A stretch of DNA of 64,000 nucleotides from JAPHTQ01 sp050295975. Lineage in GTDB: Bacteria; Pseudomonadota; Gammaproteobacteria; Thiohalomonadales; Thiohalomonadaceae. The notes beneath the pieces are model-generated. The model saw only the letters and a list, made by a program, of their open reading frames with translations. It was not told the DNA's origin and searched no databases. Of this stretch, positions 18,332 to 27,565 are shown piece by piece; the first letter of the stretch is position 1; the number at the start of each line of letters is the position of its first letter. The stretch is from NCBI GenBank assembly GCA_050295975.1, contig JBNKQR010000009.1, forward strand, positions 4,282-68,281, in the 5' to 3' direction. The translations under genes and the position numbers were made by a program.

Positions 18332-19243
18332 ATGCACGTATTAATTACCGGCGGTGCCGGGTTTATCGGGTCCCACACGGCAGGATGCCTACTACAACAG
18401 GGACACCGAGTAACCGTTTTGGACAATCTCTCCAGCGGTAAGCGCGACAACCTGCCTGATTCGCCCGATCTTCGACTGGTTGTTGGGGACATCAACGACC
18501 CCGTTGCGGTCACAGATGCGATGACGGGTTGTGACCGCGTTCTGCACCTGGCCGCCCAGGTCTCCGTCGCCGCTTCAGTGGAGGCACCCATCCCCTCCTG
18601 CCGTGACAACATCCTTGGCTTCGTCAATATCCTCGACCACGCCCGGCGTAATGGCATCACACGTATGGTCTATGCCTCCAGTGCCGCTGTCTACGGCCAA
18701 CCGGCGGAACTGCCGCTCAACGAGGCCTCGGCCACCGCCCCAAGTTCCCCCTACGGTCTGGAGAAACTGGTCAATGACCAGTATGCCGCGCTGGCGACCG
18801 AACTCTACGGCATGCGTATGCTGGGGATGCGCTATTTCAACGTCTACGGTCCGAAACAGGACCCCTCTTCTCCCTACTCAGGGGTCATCAGCCTGTTCGT
18901 CGACCGTCTTCGTCGTGATGATAGCCTCAACGTCCATGGCGATGGGGGCCAGACACGTGACTTCGTCTTCGTTGGTGACGTTGCCAGGATCAATGCCGCT
19001 GCCCTGGGCGATGAAACAGAAGGTGTTATGAATGTTGGTACCGGCGACAGCTGTACCCTACTGGAATTGATTGAGGTACTGGCCTCCATTGCTGGGGTTG
19101 AACCGGTGATCAACCACGGTCCGGCCCGACAGGGGGATATCCGTCACTCTGCTACTTCGGTTGAGCGACTTCGCCAAACACTGGCAACCTTTCCATTTAC
19201 CCCACTACGCCAAGGACTGGACGAACTCTGGAAGAAGGGCTGA
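18332..19243 (+). CDS. pelX: NAD-dependent UDP-sugar 4-epimerase, PelX-like
   Basis: 303 residues of an extended short-chain dehydrogenase. The NAD-binding motif is ITGGAGFIGSH at the N-terminus, with the catalytic serine segment ASSAAVYG and the YGLEK (YxxxK) pair following. The RYFNVYGPKQDPSSPYSGVIS stretch and GDGGQTRDFVFVGDVA are typical of UDP-GlcNAc/UDP-glucose 4-epimerases. It is the first gene of the Pel run and its stop overlaps the pelA start by one base (TGATG). In pseudomonads a PelX epimerase converts UDP-GlcNAc to UDP-GalNAc, the Pel precursor. The same job is likely here; UDP-glucose is the alternative substrate. Confidence 0.8.
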   Translation: MHVLITGGAGFIGSHTAGCLLQQGHRVTVLDNLSSGKRDNLPDSPDLRLVVGDINDPVAVTDAMTGCDRVLHLAAQVSVAASVEAPIPSCRDNILGFVNILDHARRNGITRMVYASSAAVYGQPAELPLNEASATAPSSPYGLEKLVNDQYAALATELYGMRMLGMRYFNVYGPKQDPSSPYSGVISLFVDRLRRDDSLNVHGDGGQTRDFVFVGDVARINAAALGDETEGVMNVGTGDSCTLLELIEVLASIAGVEPVINHGPARQGDIRHSATSVERLRQTLATFPFTPLRQGLDELWKKG

Positions 19244-22005
19244 TGCGTCTTCCAACCTCGCTTTCCCTTTTGTTGCTGTTGGTAACAGCTCTGCCGCAAC
19301 CAGTATTTGCGGAAGCGGCCGTTGCCTTCTTCTATGGTGAACATCCGCCCGTTACGGAACTACGTGCCTTTGATCGCGTCGTCGTCGAACCTCAGAATGT
19401 GGACGATCGCTTCATCGAGCAGATGGTCGGCACAGAAGTCTTCGCCTACGTCTCTCTGGGCGAAGTCGATGGTTCACGCCCCTATATGGATTCAATCCCC
19501 ACAGCCTGGCGCATGGGCAGCAATTCTGCCTGGGGTAGTGTGGTTATCGATCAATCCCGTCCCGAATGGTCCAACTTTTTTGTCGAACAGGTGATCACTC
19601 CACTGTGGGAAAAAGGCTTTCGTGGTTTTTTTATCGACACTCTGGACAGTTACCTTCTCTACGCCGGCAACATCCGCAGGCGTGCAAGCCAGCAACAGGG
19701 ATTAATTCGCACCATTCGTGCTATCAAACAGCGCTATCCGGAAGCAAAACTCTTTTTCAATCGTGGTTTCGAACTCCTGCCTGAAGTGCATGAACTGGTC
19801 GATGCGGTTGCGGCTGAATCACTGTTTAACAGTTGGAATGCCCTTGACGGGGAGTACGTCGATATAAAGGAACAGGACCGAGAATGGCTGCTGGCGAAGT
19901 TGCAGGAAGTCAGTGAGAGATACCAGTTACCTGTCACTGTCATCGATTATCTTCCAGCAGGAGAGCGGGAAAAAGCGCGCATCACTGCCGACAAGATAAA
20001 GGCATTAGGCTTTATCCCCTGGATCAGCAACAGCAACCTAGACATGCTTGGTGTTGGTGCAATTGAGGTCATGCCACGCAAGGTAATGATGCTATACAGC
20101 CTTGCCAATAGTGAAACTGAATTGATGGAGAAAGAAGACGTAGTAATGTTCGGTACAACACCGTTCAACCACCTCGGATATACGGCAGAATATCGGGACG
20201 CAAGAAAACCATTGCCGCAATTCCCCATGCGCGGACGTTATGCTGGCATTGTCGTCTGGTTACAGAACACATTGCGCGCCACATCCGCACAACGTCTGAG
20301 CAACTGGTTGCACCAGCGTATCGTTGAGGGGGTACCTGTACTGCTGCTCGGTGATATCAGTTTTCTAGATGAGGTGGCACTCTCCCGATTCGGTCTGAAA
20401 CGTAGCGATCAAATATCTCCGCCTCGACATATAACCCTTACACAATCTATAAAGTCCGTTGGCTACGAAACCAGGCCAATGTTGGGACGTGGAAACTTCT
20501 ACCCGCTTGAATTGAAGCAGGGTAAACCCTGGGCAATCATCGAAAATGAGAAAGGGCAACGTCAAGTCGCCGCAGCCATCACATCATGGGGCGGTTATGT
20601 ACTTGATCCATTAGTAGTTACCACCCTGCCTGGTGGAAACGGTGATCGCTGGGTAACCGATCCGTTTGCACTCTATAGTGAAGCACTACGACTACCGCAG
20701 ATGCCAGTTCCTGACCTAACCACCGATTCTGGTCGGAGGATGGTGTTAGTGCATATGGATGGTGATGGCTTCGCCAGTCGTTCCGAATTCCCCGGCAACC
20801 CGTACGCGGCAAAAATGCTGCTGGACAAAATCCTCAATAAGTATCGCCTTCCAAGCTCAATTTCGATCATTGAGGGTGAAGTCGGAAGTCAGGGACTCTA
20901 CCCTGAACTCACGGCAGAGCTTGAACCAATCGCCCGCAGTATCTTCGCCCTTCCTCATATAGAGATGGCTAGCCACAGCTTTTCTCACCCCTTTCATTGG
21001 GGGAAAGTTGTAGCAGACGGTAATGATGGCGATTACAACCTGTCTATTCCGGACTACAACTTCGATTTGAAGCGGGAAATCGATGGATCCATCAACTACA
21101 TCGAATCGAGACTGGCGCCACCAGGGAAAACCGTTGCCATGTTTTTCTGGACCGGCAACTGCAATCCAACAAACGAGGCATTAGCACAGACTCATATGGC
21201 CGGTGTTGGTAACATCAACGGCGGCGACACTGTCATAACCCGTAGCCGCCCCACTCTGACGGCTGTTGCCCCAATTGGAATGCAGAAAGGACGTTACTTC
21301 CAGGTGTTCGCCCCCAATCAGAACGAAAACGTCTACACCAATAACTGGATGGGCCCCTTCTACGGCTATCGCCGAGTGATCGAAACCTTTGAAATGACCG
21401 ACACTCCACGTCGTCTGAAACCGATTAACATTTACTACCACACCTATTCGACCAGTAAGCCCTCCTCCCTGGCAGCTCTGGACGAAGTCTACCGCTGGAC
21501 CCTGAAACAGAATATCACTCCGGTATTTACCTCCACCTATGTACGTAAGGTGCAACAATTTGAGAATGTCGTGGTGGCACGAGATGGTGGTGGCTGGCGG
21601 ATACGTGGATTGGATGCGATACATGAGTTACGTCTTCCTATCGCCGCAGGTGTACCGGATATGGAGCGGAGCAATGGCGTCGCCGGGTTTAATCAACATA
21701 ACGATCAACGTTACATTCACACCGATAATAGTTCCGTGGAACTGTTCATCCGTTCCCAGAGCAAAATAATCCCCTACCTAATCTCCGCTAATGCTCCCCT
21801 GATAAATGCGACCCATGAGAAGGGCCAATTGCATCTAAGTTTTATGCCAGAGGTTGCACTAGAAGTTGATATAGCAAACGCCGGAAAGTGCCATCTTCTG
21901 CACAACGGTAAACGTATGGGAAAATCCAGCCGAAGCAACAACACGACCAAACTTAGCCTTAAAAAACATGTTACAGGACCGATCGAAGCGTATTGCGACA
22001 ACTGA
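19243..22005 (+). CDS. pelA: Pel polysaccharide hydrolase/deacetylase PelA
   Basis: 920 residues with a signal peptide ending in PVFAEA. Residues about 25-270 form the GH114-like hydrolase domain (FFIDTLDSYLLYA; Glu192 in AAESLF is a candidate catalytic acid). A central reductase-like domain follows. The carbohydrate esterase/deacetylase region has the metal site Asp506 (VHMDGDGF) and His578/His582 (SHSFSH). The 72-residue spacing between Asp and the first His matches Pseudomonas aeruginosa PelA (Asp528/His600/His604). A C-terminal beta-sandwich ends the protein. PelA trims and partly deacetylates Pel in the periplasm. Its 3' end overlaps the next frame by 38 bases. Confidence 0.93.
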   Translation: MRLPTSLSLLLLLVTALPQPVFAEAAVAFFYGEHPPVTELRAFDRVVVEPQNVDDRFIEQMVGTEVFAYVSLGEVDGSRPYMDSIPTAWRMGSNSAWGSVVIDQSRPEWSNFFVEQVITPLWEKGFRGFFIDTLDSYLLYAGNIRRRASQQQGLIRTIRAIKQRYPEAKLFFNRGFELLPEVHELVDAVAAESLFNSWNALDGEYVDIKEQDREWLLAKLQEVSERYQLPVTVIDYLPAGEREKARITADKIKALGFIPWISNSNLDMLGVGAIEVMPRKVMMLYSLANSETELMEKEDVVMFGTTPFNHLGYTAEYRDARKPLPQFPMRGRYAGIVVWLQNTLRATSAQRLSNWLHQRIVEGVPVLLLGDISFLDEVALSRFGLKRSDQISPPRHITLTQSIKSVGYETRPMLGRGNFYPLELKQGKPWAIIENEKGQRQVAAAITSWGGYVLDPLVVTTLPGGNGDRWVTDPFALYSEALRLPQMPVPDLTTDSGRRMVLVHMDGDGFASRSEFPGNPYAAKMLLDKILNKYRLPSSISIIEGEVGSQGLYPELTAELEPIARSIFALPHIEMASHSFSHPFHWGKVVADGNDGDYNLSIPDYNFDLKREIDGSINYIESRLAPPGKTVAMFFWTGNCNPTNEALAQTHMAGVGNINGGDTVITRSRPTLTAVAPIGMQKGRYFQVFAPNQNENVYTNNWMGPFYGYRRVIETFEMTDTPRRLKPINIYYHTYSTSKPSSLAALDEVYRWTLKQNITPVFTSTYVRKVQQFENVVVARDGGGWRIRGLDAIHELRLPIAAGVPDMERSNGVAGFNQHNDQRYIHTDNSSVELFIRSQSKIIPYLISANAPLINATHEKGQLHLSFMPEVALEVDIANAGKCHLLHNGKRMGKSSRSNNTTKLSLKKHVTGPIEAYCDN

Positions 22006-22840
22006 TGGTCGCATAGCGCGACTCGTCATGGTCACCGACAGGGAACTGGCGGGGGCTGTAGTTGTATTGTTGATTCTACTGATGCTTGTTTTCCCCAATA
22101 AACAACTGTTCGAGGAACTACTCAACCAAACACCTAATGACGCTCTCTCCATCGCTTACCTGGAGAACCTGCTGCGCTCAGATAAAAACAATATGGACTG
22201 GCGCCTGCTACTTGCCGGTGCACAGGTCGAACATATTCCTTACAGTGAACTGGAACTACTACTTCACCCCATCTGGCAGCAAGGCAACGAAGCGCAGCGA
22301 CAGCGAGCACAACAAATTCGTCTGCATAGCATTGGTATTGCCTACCAACAGGGTACTGTTCTCTTGCCAGAGACTGAGATAGACAAGTTACTGCAGCAGG
22401 CATTCTCTAAGAATAACAATATCTCCCAACTAATAAGTCTGGCGGAGAATGCCATCCTGTTCGGTCGCAATGAAATGGCACTCTCCATTTATACGCGCCT
22501 GATCCAGTTGTCACCCAAAAACAACCGTAAATATCTAATCTCGTTAGCTAAGCGTAGTCTTGGCCTGGGAAGATACAGACTCGCTGCAGACCTCTACTTT
22601 CTGGCGCGGAAACAGGCACCACTACCAGAGGCGCGCCGCTATTTCCATCAAGCTATCGGTGCATTGATGGCTGACAACCGCTACAACGAAGCGTTGCGAG
22701 ATGCAGACCGATATCTGGGTGAGCTGAAACGTGACCCTGAGACCCTGCGCTTCCTCATTCGCACAGCTCGCGCAGCCAATTCTAACAAAACAGCCGCCCG
22801 CTACGCCCGTATGTTGCTGGACCTGGGGGCGACACGGTGA
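21968..22840 (+). CDS. PelB N-terminal part: inner-membrane-anchored TPR protein
   Basis: 290 residues. A short cytoplasmic head is followed by one membrane helix near residues 27-43 (ELAGAVVVLLILLMLVF), then helical repeats with TPR character (AENAILFGRNEMALSIYTRLIQLSPKN; RYRLAADLYFLARKQAP; DNRYNEALRDADRYLGELKRDPE). This is the layout of the start of P. aeruginosa PelB, which is normally a single protein of about 1,190 residues. An alternative ATG at 22028 would avoid the overlap with pelA; neither start has a clear ribosome site. Its stop overlaps the start of the next gene as GTGA (22837-22840). Confidence 0.75.
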   Translation: MLQDRSKRIATTDGRIARLVMVTDRELAGAVVVLLILLMLVFPNKQLFEELLNQTPNDALSIAYLENLLRSDKNNMDWRLLLAGAQVEHIPYSELELLLHPIWQQGNEAQRQRAQQIRLHSIGIAYQQGTVLLPETEIDKLLQQAFSKNNNISQLISLAENAILFGRNEMALSIYTRLIQLSPKNNRKYLISLAKRSLGLGRYRLAADLYFLARKQAPLPEARRYFHQAIGALMADNRYNEALRDADRYLGELKRDPETLRFLIRTARAANSNKTAARYARMLLDLGATR

Positions 22841-25638
22841 GAGTAGCGGTACTACTGTTTGGACTCAGTCTTCTCCCTGCAACACCTGTAATCGCACAGA
22901 CACTGCAGGCCGATGACTTCCGCATCGCCTATGAAACCTTTCTTGCCAATGGCGATCTGGAAGAGGCCTATCGCATTGCTCACAAGATGAGCGAGAAGAG
23001 CCCGAAGGACCTTACGTGGCAACGCCGTCTTGCCCATGTGTGTGACTGGAGCAACCGCCCCGCCGAAGCATACAAGGCGTGGAAAATCCTTTTCCGCAGC
23101 AGTAAGAAGGATAAGGAAGTATTGCAGGCGATAAAACGTCTGGCGGATTACTTCAACGACGCGCCAATTCAGTTAGAACTCCTGCAGGCACAGATCGCGA
23201 CTGGTAAAAAACCTACTCCAGCTGATGCGGACAGACTTGTCGCCATGTATGAGCGCGCCTATCGGGCCAACCAGGGTGCGCGTTACCTGGAACAGCTTTA
23301 TCACCGTTACCGCTATCCCTATCTCGGAAAAAAAGCAGCCAATCTCTATGCGCGTAGTGGCCGAGATCAGCAGGCGCTACGTATGTATCGGCTCTTGAGT
23401 AAACAGTATCCGGCAGATCGTGAAAACATAATTGCTACTGCCCGGCTTGAGATCCGCTACAACCTGCAAACAGAAGCTCTGGAACGACTTAAGGCCTACC
23501 GCAAATATGCTGCTGAAGATGACTTTGTTTTCTGGCAATTGTTAGGTGATTCCGCCTGGTTGCTACAGGACACCAACACGACCAACGAAGCATACAGCCA
23601 CCTTGTTTTATCATCCCAAGCTACTGAACAGGAGCGCCTGCGGGTATTCCAACTCCTGCTACAGGAGGATCAACAACGCGCTGCAGACATGGCAGTACAT
23701 TTTTACCAGGCAAATGGCCCAGGCATCTGGATACAGCGTGCGTTAAGCGTGCATGTGGCACAGCGACAATGGCGTGCAGCAAGTCAGGTGCTTGGACTGA
23801 TAAAAAGTTGGGATCAAAAACAGCTGCAGCAGAATCCCCGCTATCTGGTACTTCGCTCTCAAGTAGCCTCCCACTTCAACAAAACCGAGGCTGCAGCACA
23901 GGACATGCTACATGCTATCGCTCTGGATCCCGAAGACGATGAACTGATGATTAGTGCACTGTGGCTATTCAGTGATATCGGTAACCGATCAAAATTACAA
24001 CATCTTGTTAACCAGCTGCCTCCTTCACCACCAGCTACCTATTGGCACGTTCTTGCGGTGAGCTATCAGGTGCTAGGCTCGCAGGAAAAAGCTCTCGAGT
24101 TCTACCGCCGTCTGTTAAAACGTGAACCAAAAAACCTCGCATTACAACTGGAATACGCCGACCTGCTGCAACGACGCGGCAACGCAGCCGCCACCGTCAC
24201 CATCCGCAAGAACGTCTGGCACCATCTGCGAGATGGTCATAGTAATAATGAAGAGAGCCAGACACATCTGGCTCGCCTGTTACTTGCTGAACAACCGGGT
24301 GACCTTGCGGAAAAACGCGTTGCGCAAATGCTTCGTGATGATCCCGCTATGCCGAAGATTTCCATTCGCCTACGAGATGAACTGATCCTCTCATGGGCTA
24401 TAGAAACCGGCTGGAAAGAGAGCGCCCGTAGCTGGGCAGCACAACGCTATACCCGTAGCGGCGAACCCTTGCCTAAATGGGCTGCACTTCATTTGGCGCT
24501 GGACGCCCGTGACCACAACGCGCTACAGACACTACTGGCAGAAGGGGGAGATAACCTTGCGGCAGGGAGCGCCTATGATGCTGCCATGCTACTGAACCGT
24601 TGGCCCCTGGCACGTAAGCTCGCCTTCGACGGACTAGAGCAAAGTCCCACCAGTAACGATCTGCATCAACGTTTAAGCACCGTAAACGAGCGGTATGGAG
24701 ACCATCTAAAGGTAGGCTTCACAAATGCACACTACGATACCCTCGACAGCTCCGGTTATCGGCTCTCACTGGAGCAGGCGATTAGTGAGCCCTTACGACT
24801 CGGCATCAAATGGCAGGCCATGCAACAAACACTCACTAACCGCGACACCCTGCAAACGCTACCGAGTAACGACGACGCCCTCTCACTCTACGCGAGGTGG
24901 CTCACTGCCGAAACGGAGTGGCAACTGTCCATCATTGCCCGTGACGAGTTAACTCAATACACCGGCTCATCACTAAGCCTGACACAGCGGCTTGATCGTC
25001 GCCTACTGTGGACTGCCCAATTGGTATCCAGACAGCCGACCGATTATTCCCTACCAATGCAGGCTGCCGCCAATGCGGATCGTCTATCTCTTGGCCTGAA
25101 TTACGTTCCAGAGCGCCACGCCAAACTCGGCATCAATGCCACAAAAGAACGTTATCACACCCAGTACGGCGCCTATCTTGGGTCCGGTTCTCGACTTTCC
25201 TGGGAAGCGGGATACTGGATACGGGAAAATTATCCAGACTGGAGTGTTCGTCTCTCCGGAGACCATTACCGCTTCAGTGCCGATGGAAAACCTGACGCAG
25301 AGAGTCTGTCGATACTCGATCCGGGCATCGTCGCCGCTACCCCAACAAGTAATTTAGTGGGGCTATTCGTTCCTGAGGATGACAATTACTATTCCCTGTG
25401 TAGCGGTGCCGGTAGCGCACAGCGTGATGGCCATTCGCGTGCCCTGCGTCCCTTTGCCGATCTCTGCGCCATACACAGCGAAAACTTTGGCGATGGCTAC
25501 AGCCTGATCGCGGGTGTTGCCGGTTCAATCGATAACAGGGATCATCTCAGCCTGACACTGGAACAGAGCAACGCATCAATGCAGGCAGATAGCCGAAATA
25601 CACAGATTTTCACCTTGAACTACAAACTCATTTTCTGA
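22837..25638 (+). CDS. pelB: PelB C-terminal part: TPR and outer-membrane beta-barrel protein
   Basis: 933 residues with its own Sec signal peptide (MRVAVLLFGLSLLPATPVIAQ), starting at GTG 22837. About residues 25-640 are TPR-like helical pairs (for example VLAVSYQVLGSQEKALEFYRRLLKREPKN). The last 270 or so residues are amphipathic beta-strands ending in NTQIFTLNYKLIF, an outer-membrane barrel with a terminal aromatic. In the family this porin exports Pel and the TPRs bind PelA. Because a signal peptide is present and both frames are long and clean, this is a true gene split and not a frameshift. No membrane anchor remains in this half. Confidence 0.85.
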   Translation: MRVAVLLFGLSLLPATPVIAQTLQADDFRIAYETFLANGDLEEAYRIAHKMSEKSPKDLTWQRRLAHVCDWSNRPAEAYKAWKILFRSSKKDKEVLQAIKRLADYFNDAPIQLELLQAQIATGKKPTPADADRLVAMYERAYRANQGARYLEQLYHRYRYPYLGKKAANLYARSGRDQQALRMYRLLSKQYPADRENIIATARLEIRYNLQTEALERLKAYRKYAAEDDFVFWQLLGDSAWLLQDTNTTNEAYSHLVLSSQATEQERLRVFQLLLQEDQQRAADMAVHFYQANGPGIWIQRALSVHVAQRQWRAASQVLGLIKSWDQKQLQQNPRYLVLRSQVASHFNKTEAAAQDMLHAIALDPEDDELMISALWLFSDIGNRSKLQHLVNQLPPSPPATYWHVLAVSYQVLGSQEKALEFYRRLLKREPKNLALQLEYADLLQRRGNAAATVTIRKNVWHHLRDGHSNNEESQTHLARLLLAEQPGDLAEKRVAQMLRDDPAMPKISIRLRDELILSWAIETGWKESARSWAAQRYTRSGEPLPKWAALHLALDARDHNALQTLLAEGGDNLAAGSAYDAAMLLNRWPLARKLAFDGLEQSPTSNDLHQRLSTVNERYGDHLKVGFTNAHYDTLDSSGYRLSLEQAISEPLRLGIKWQAMQQTLTNRDTLQTLPSNDDALSLYARWLTAETEWQLSIIARDELTQYTGSSLSLTQRLDRRLLWTAQLVSRQPTDYSLPMQAAANADRLSLGLNYVPERHAKLGINATKERYHTQYGAYLGSGSRLSWEAGYWIRENYPDWSVRLSGDHYRFSADGKPDAESLSILDPGIVAATPTSNLVGLFVPEDDNYYSLCSGAGSAQRDGHSRALRPFADLCAIHSENFGDGYSLIAGVAGSIDNRDHLSLTLEQSNASMQADSRNTQIFTLNYKLIF

Positions 25639-25661
25639 TGAAAGAAGCAGGGAGTAATACA

Positions 25662-26198
25662 ATGCACAAATTGTCTTCGCTACTTATACCGTTGCTAGCC
25701 TTGGTACTTAGCGCCTGTTCCAATATTGAGAGCAGCAGTAATAGCAAACCGCTGTCCGCCTCTGCCAGTTGGGCGTTACTACCGATGGTGAATAACACCG
25801 GCGAACCCCAGGCCGGCCTGCGCGCCGAAGCGATCACAGAGAGCCTGCTACGCATCCACGGCATTGCCTCGCTACAGCACTACCCGGCAGAGTTGAATAG
25901 CGATTCAGTATTCGAACCGGCACAGCGTAAAGGTACCGACGAGGCGATCACCTGGGCGCGCAAAAATCGTAGCCGTTACGCGGTAACGGGCACCGTAGAT
26001 GAATGGCACTACAAGGTCGGCGTTGACGGCGACCCGGCGGTGGGCATGACGCTACAGGTACTGGATCTACAAAATGGTCAGGTCTTGTGGACCGCGGTGG
26101 GTGCCAAAACCGGTTGGGGACGTGAATCACTGGCTATTGTTGCTCAGGAACTGCTGCAGGATCTAATTGGTAGCATACCGCTTGGCACAACCGAGTAA
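25662..26198 (+). CDS. pelC: Outer-membrane lipoprotein PelC
   Basis: 178 residues (P. aeruginosa PelC 172). The ATG at 25662 is preferred: it has an AGGGAG ribosome site (25649-25654) at 7-base spacing and starts directly with the signal peptide; an ATG at 25638 overlapping the previous stop would add eight polar residues. The lipobox is LSAC with Cys19. The body has a WALLPMVNNTGEPQAGLRAEAITESLL segment and SRYAVTGTVDEWHYKVGVDGDPAVGM, both typical of PelC. PelC forms a dodecameric funnel on the periplasmic face of the outer membrane that guides Pel to the PelB barrel. Confidence 0.9.
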   Translation: MHKLSSLLIPLLALVLSACSNIESSSNSKPLSASASWALLPMVNNTGEPQAGLRAEAITESLLRIHGIASLQHYPAELNSDSVFEPAQRKGTDEAITWARKNRSRYAVTGTVDEWHYKVGVDGDPAVGMTLQVLDLQNGQVLWTAVGAKTGWGRESLAIVAQELLQDLIGSIPLGTTE

Positions 26199-26212
26199 AC
26201 TGAGTCCATCTC

Positions 26213-27565
26213 ATGCATCAAAACCGATATACATGGCTTCAAGGCATAACTGCTCGCTGGATTGAGCGGCTCCTCGCTTCCGAGCTGCGCACCCTGGGGC
26301 CATGGACTGAAAGCGCTGTCATCACTGCGATCGCCTGCGGTATTGCCTGGTGGGCCTCACCCGAGGATCCGTTACTCTTTAACAGTGACTTTCCCTGGCT
26401 GTTGCTTGCATCACTCCTTATCGCCCTGCGCTACGGTGTGATGCCCGGTATCTTCAGTATTCTTGGTTTAGTGATTGACTGGTCGATCTTTGCCGACCTG
26501 TCGCAAGAGACACAACATTTCCCCCGCACCTGGTTCGCCGGCAGTATGCTGCTAACCCTTATCTGTGGTGAATTTAATTCAATCTGGAATCTGCGTGCAG
26601 AACGTCGAGAAGAGGCCAACACCTACCTCAGTGAGCGACTCACCCGTCTCACTCGTCGCTATCTACTGCTGCGTCTCTCTCATGATCGTATCGAGCAGGA
26701 GCTACTGGTTAAACCGGGTTCACTACGCGATGCCATGCTCCAACTACGCAACAGCAAAGAGATGGGAGGGGCCGAAACATTCCTGCCCGGTGCCGAGGAG
26801 CTGTTGCAGTTAATGTCGCAGTATTGCCAGCTGGAGGCAGCAGCGATCTACCTACCACCCGATCTCATCGGTGAGGAGCCCGGAGAGATGCTGGCGCAAA
26901 TTGGTCACCCACCTAACCTGCATGGCGATGATCCGATGCTGCTGGAAGTGATGGAGCAACACACCCTGACCCACGTAGTTGAACATCTGGAACGCAGCAA
27001 TCACCTGGCAATCGCTCCCATTCTGACCGCCAGTGACAAATTGCTTGGCATACTGGTAATTAGCCACATGCCCTTTTTCGCCGTCAATCAGGAAAACATG
27101 CAGTTTATCGCCCTGCTACTCGGCTACTACGCCGACGTTATTTACGGCAATGAGAATGTACAGAAGCTGCAAAAGCTGCTACCCAATCTACCGCGCCAGT
27201 TTGTGGAAGAGGTGCTACGGGTACAACGTGTACATGAGCGTATCGGTGTCACCAGTCATGTGGTCTCATTCCGCCTCAAAGGTGATGAGGGCAAACAACT
27301 TGCCACAGAAATCGGCCGCATGCGCCGAGGTCTTGATGTGCTCTGTAACGTTGAGCGCGAGGATGAAATACTCATTGTCACTCTACTACCGCTCGCCACC
27401 ACCGCCGCCAGCGAAGGTTATATCCTGCGCATTCAGAACTGGCTGCTGGAAAGACACGGTAAAGATTTCGCCCAACTTGGTATTGATATTTTTGACATTG
27501 ACCTGGCGCGCAATGATGCAATCGCGCAGCTCACCAATATCGTTAAGGATGACACCACAGCATGA
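26213..27565 (+). CDS. pelD: c-di-GMP receptor PelD
   Basis: 450 residues (P. aeruginosa 455). Four membrane helices lie in the first 125 residues (VITAIACGIAWWA; FPWLLLASLLIALRYGVMPGIFSILGLVIDW; FAGSMLLTLICG), then a helical linker, a GAF domain (about 180-320) and a degenerate GGDEF domain. An RxxD inhibitory-type site (RGLD) is at Arg372-Asp375, close to the Arg367/Asp370 c-di-GMP site of the P. aeruginosa protein. The GGDEF catalytic motif itself is missing, as in the family. Binding of c-di-GMP by PelD switches on Pel synthesis with PelE/F/G. It overlaps pelE by 4 bases. Confidence 0.92.
   Translation: MHQNRYTWLQGITARWIERLLASELRTLGPWTESAVITAIACGIAWWASPEDPLLFNSDFPWLLLASLLIALRYGVMPGIFSILGLVIDWSIFADLSQETQHFPRTWFAGSMLLTLICGEFNSIWNLRAERREEANTYLSERLTRLTRRYLLLRLSHDRIEQELLVKPGSLRDAMLQLRNSKEMGGAETFLPGAEELLQLMSQYCQLEAAAIYLPPDLIGEEPGEMLAQIGHPPNLHGDDPMLLEVMEQHTLTHVVEHLERSNHLAIAPILTASDKLLGILVISHMPFFAVNQENMQFIALLLGYYADVIYGNENVQKLQKLLPNLPRQFVEEVLRVQRVHERIGVTSHVVSFRLKGDEGKQLATEIGRMRRGLDVLCNVEREDEILIVTLLPLATTAASEGYILRIQNWLLERHGKDFAQLGIDIFDIDLARNDAIAQLTNIVKDDTTA

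Noticed and set aside
22837..22840. A frameshift or sequencing error splitting pelB.
   Set aside because: The second half starts with its own Sec signal peptide at the junction and both frames are intact, so a real gene split is the better explanation.
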